Below are positions 63,205 through 64,000 of a DNA stretch of 64,000 nucleotides, one piece after another. A program made the translations under genes and the position numbers. The stretch spans positions 1,488,001 through 1,552,000 of the forward strand of contig JACTVC010000008.1 of the NCBI GenBank assembly GCA_018417955.1. Direction: 5' to 3'. Origin of the DNA: Laccaria trichodermophora. Its lineage: Eukaryota; Basidiomycota; Agaricomycetes; Agaricales; Hydnangiaceae. The stretch's first letter is position 1, and the number at the start of each line of letters is the position of its first letter. Under the pieces are notes generated by a model, which had not been told where the DNA came from, ran no database searches, and worked only from the letters and a program-made list of their open reading frames with translations.

Positions 63205-64000
63205 AGCTTCCCTCACCAAGTACTCCAACAACAACACCCAGCTTCCCTCACCAAGTACTCCAACAGCAATGTCCAGCTTTCCTCACCAAATATTCCAACA
63301 ACAACACCCAGCTTCCCTCACCAAGCACTCCAACAACAACACCCAGTTTCCCTCATTATTATATAAAAATTTAGATGGTTGTACTGATATAAGTAAGTAG
63401 TATGATGGGTATGCATGCACTGAGGAAAAGATGGTATTAAACTATAGATGGTTGTACTCATGTGGAACACCCAGCTTCCCTCACCAAGTACTCCAACAAC
63501 AACACACAGCTTCCCTCATCAAGTACTCCAACAACAACACCCAGCTTTCTTCTCCACTGTTCTCCATTGCTTGAGTGAGAGGAATACTCAGCTTTCATGA
63601 CATATCAGTAAAGAAACCTCTCATACATATGCTACAAACAGTCAAGGAAGGGTGGCTAAAACCCTAAAAAATAATAGGTAAATTACCTAGAATATATGTC
63701 CCCCATCCCAAAAAATATCACAAGTTTTTTTAGGAACTGGGACCCCAAACACCCCTAGTGGCTGAAGAAATATATCCTTGGTCAATCCCAGCTGCAAAAT
63801 ATATCCTAAGTCCATCCCAGACCAGAAATATATTTCTGCAGTGTGACAGTCACAATTCAGGGTCCAGGCATAAGAAATATATTTGGAGTCCATCTCAGTG
63901 AAGAAATATATTTTGGGGTGTGTGACACACTAGAAATATATTTGGTGTGACTTTGAATGTCAAAATATATTTAGGTAAAAGTGGAGATATACAAGCCCCA
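63205..64000 (-). repeat. KDZ right terminal inverted repeat (to window edge)
   Basis: Inverse of 47,908-48,703. The last window bases (ACAAGCCCCA) pair with the left start TGGGGCTTGT. Open frames in it (63,097-63,400; 63,687-63,893) are mirror images of those in the left arm and are not taken as genes. Confidence 0.92.

Larger units (their letters stand above)
47908..64000 (+). mobile_element. KDZ-class DNA transposon, cargo-bearing, right end at/past window edge
   Basis: Bounded by a long inverted repeat pair: position x on the left matches 111,908 minus x on the right, without indels, over about 0.8 kb. It contains a structurally intact KDZ transposase (59,523-62,824) near the right arm, tandem repeats next to the left arm, and between them two unknown genes and an Hsp70 fragment. 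The true outer ends and any target duplication cannot be read because the right arm reaches the last base of the window. Confidence 0.85.

Overview
The window reads as nuclear DNA of a mushroom-forming basidiomycete (Agaricomycetes). The genes are split by many ~50-nt GT-AG introns, the housekeeping proteins have fungal forms, several genes belong to families I know only from Agaricomycetes, and the repeats include a KDZ (Kyakuja-Dileera-Zisupton) DNA transposon, a hAT-type MITE and a likely Copia LTR. The genus cannot be told from the sequence alone.

Region 1 (1-32,831) is compact and gene-dense. In order: the 3' part of a KAR5-like nuclear-fusion gene; a four-CCCH/RRM/RBR ubiquitin ligase; a disordered conserved protein on the minus strand; a small conserved protein; a very large disordered protein; ZPR1 (minus) divergent from cytosolic SHMT; nucleoporin NIC96; mitochondrial PDH kinase; then a minus-strand run of Trm4/NSUN2, the AP-2 sigma subunit and an aldehyde dehydrogenase; proteasome beta-2 (divergent from the ALDH); and an EF-hand-like protein. 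Intergenic gaps are mostly 75-400 bp. These are ordinary housekeeping genes with no evident joint pathway.

Region 2 (about 32,832-47,907) is AT-rich and gene-poor. It holds a 583-bp hAT-type MITE with a perfect 8-bp target duplication, a ~0.9-kb inverted repeat pair enclosing a 160-163-bp satellite and a Copia-type LTR edge, long degenerate tandem repeats, a broken nucleotidyltransferase-fold gene, and several foldback elements.

Region 3 (about 47,908 to the window end) is a >=16-kb KDZ transposon. Its terminal inverted repeats (about 0.8 kb, nearly identical) lie at 47,908-48,703 and 63,205-64,000. The right one runs to or past the window edge. Near the right end is a transposase gene of seven exons whose joined reading frame is open for 996 codons. 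Between the left arm and the transposase is a compositionally different cargo segment (about 50.6-59.4 kb) with two uncharacterised multi-exon genes pointing away from each other, a captured fragment of mitochondrial Hsp70 between them, and at least twelve copies of a near-palindromic motif (core GACTWWAGTC) that mostly flips orientation toward each gene. This cargo-bearing, apparently intact KDZ element is the most interesting part of the window.
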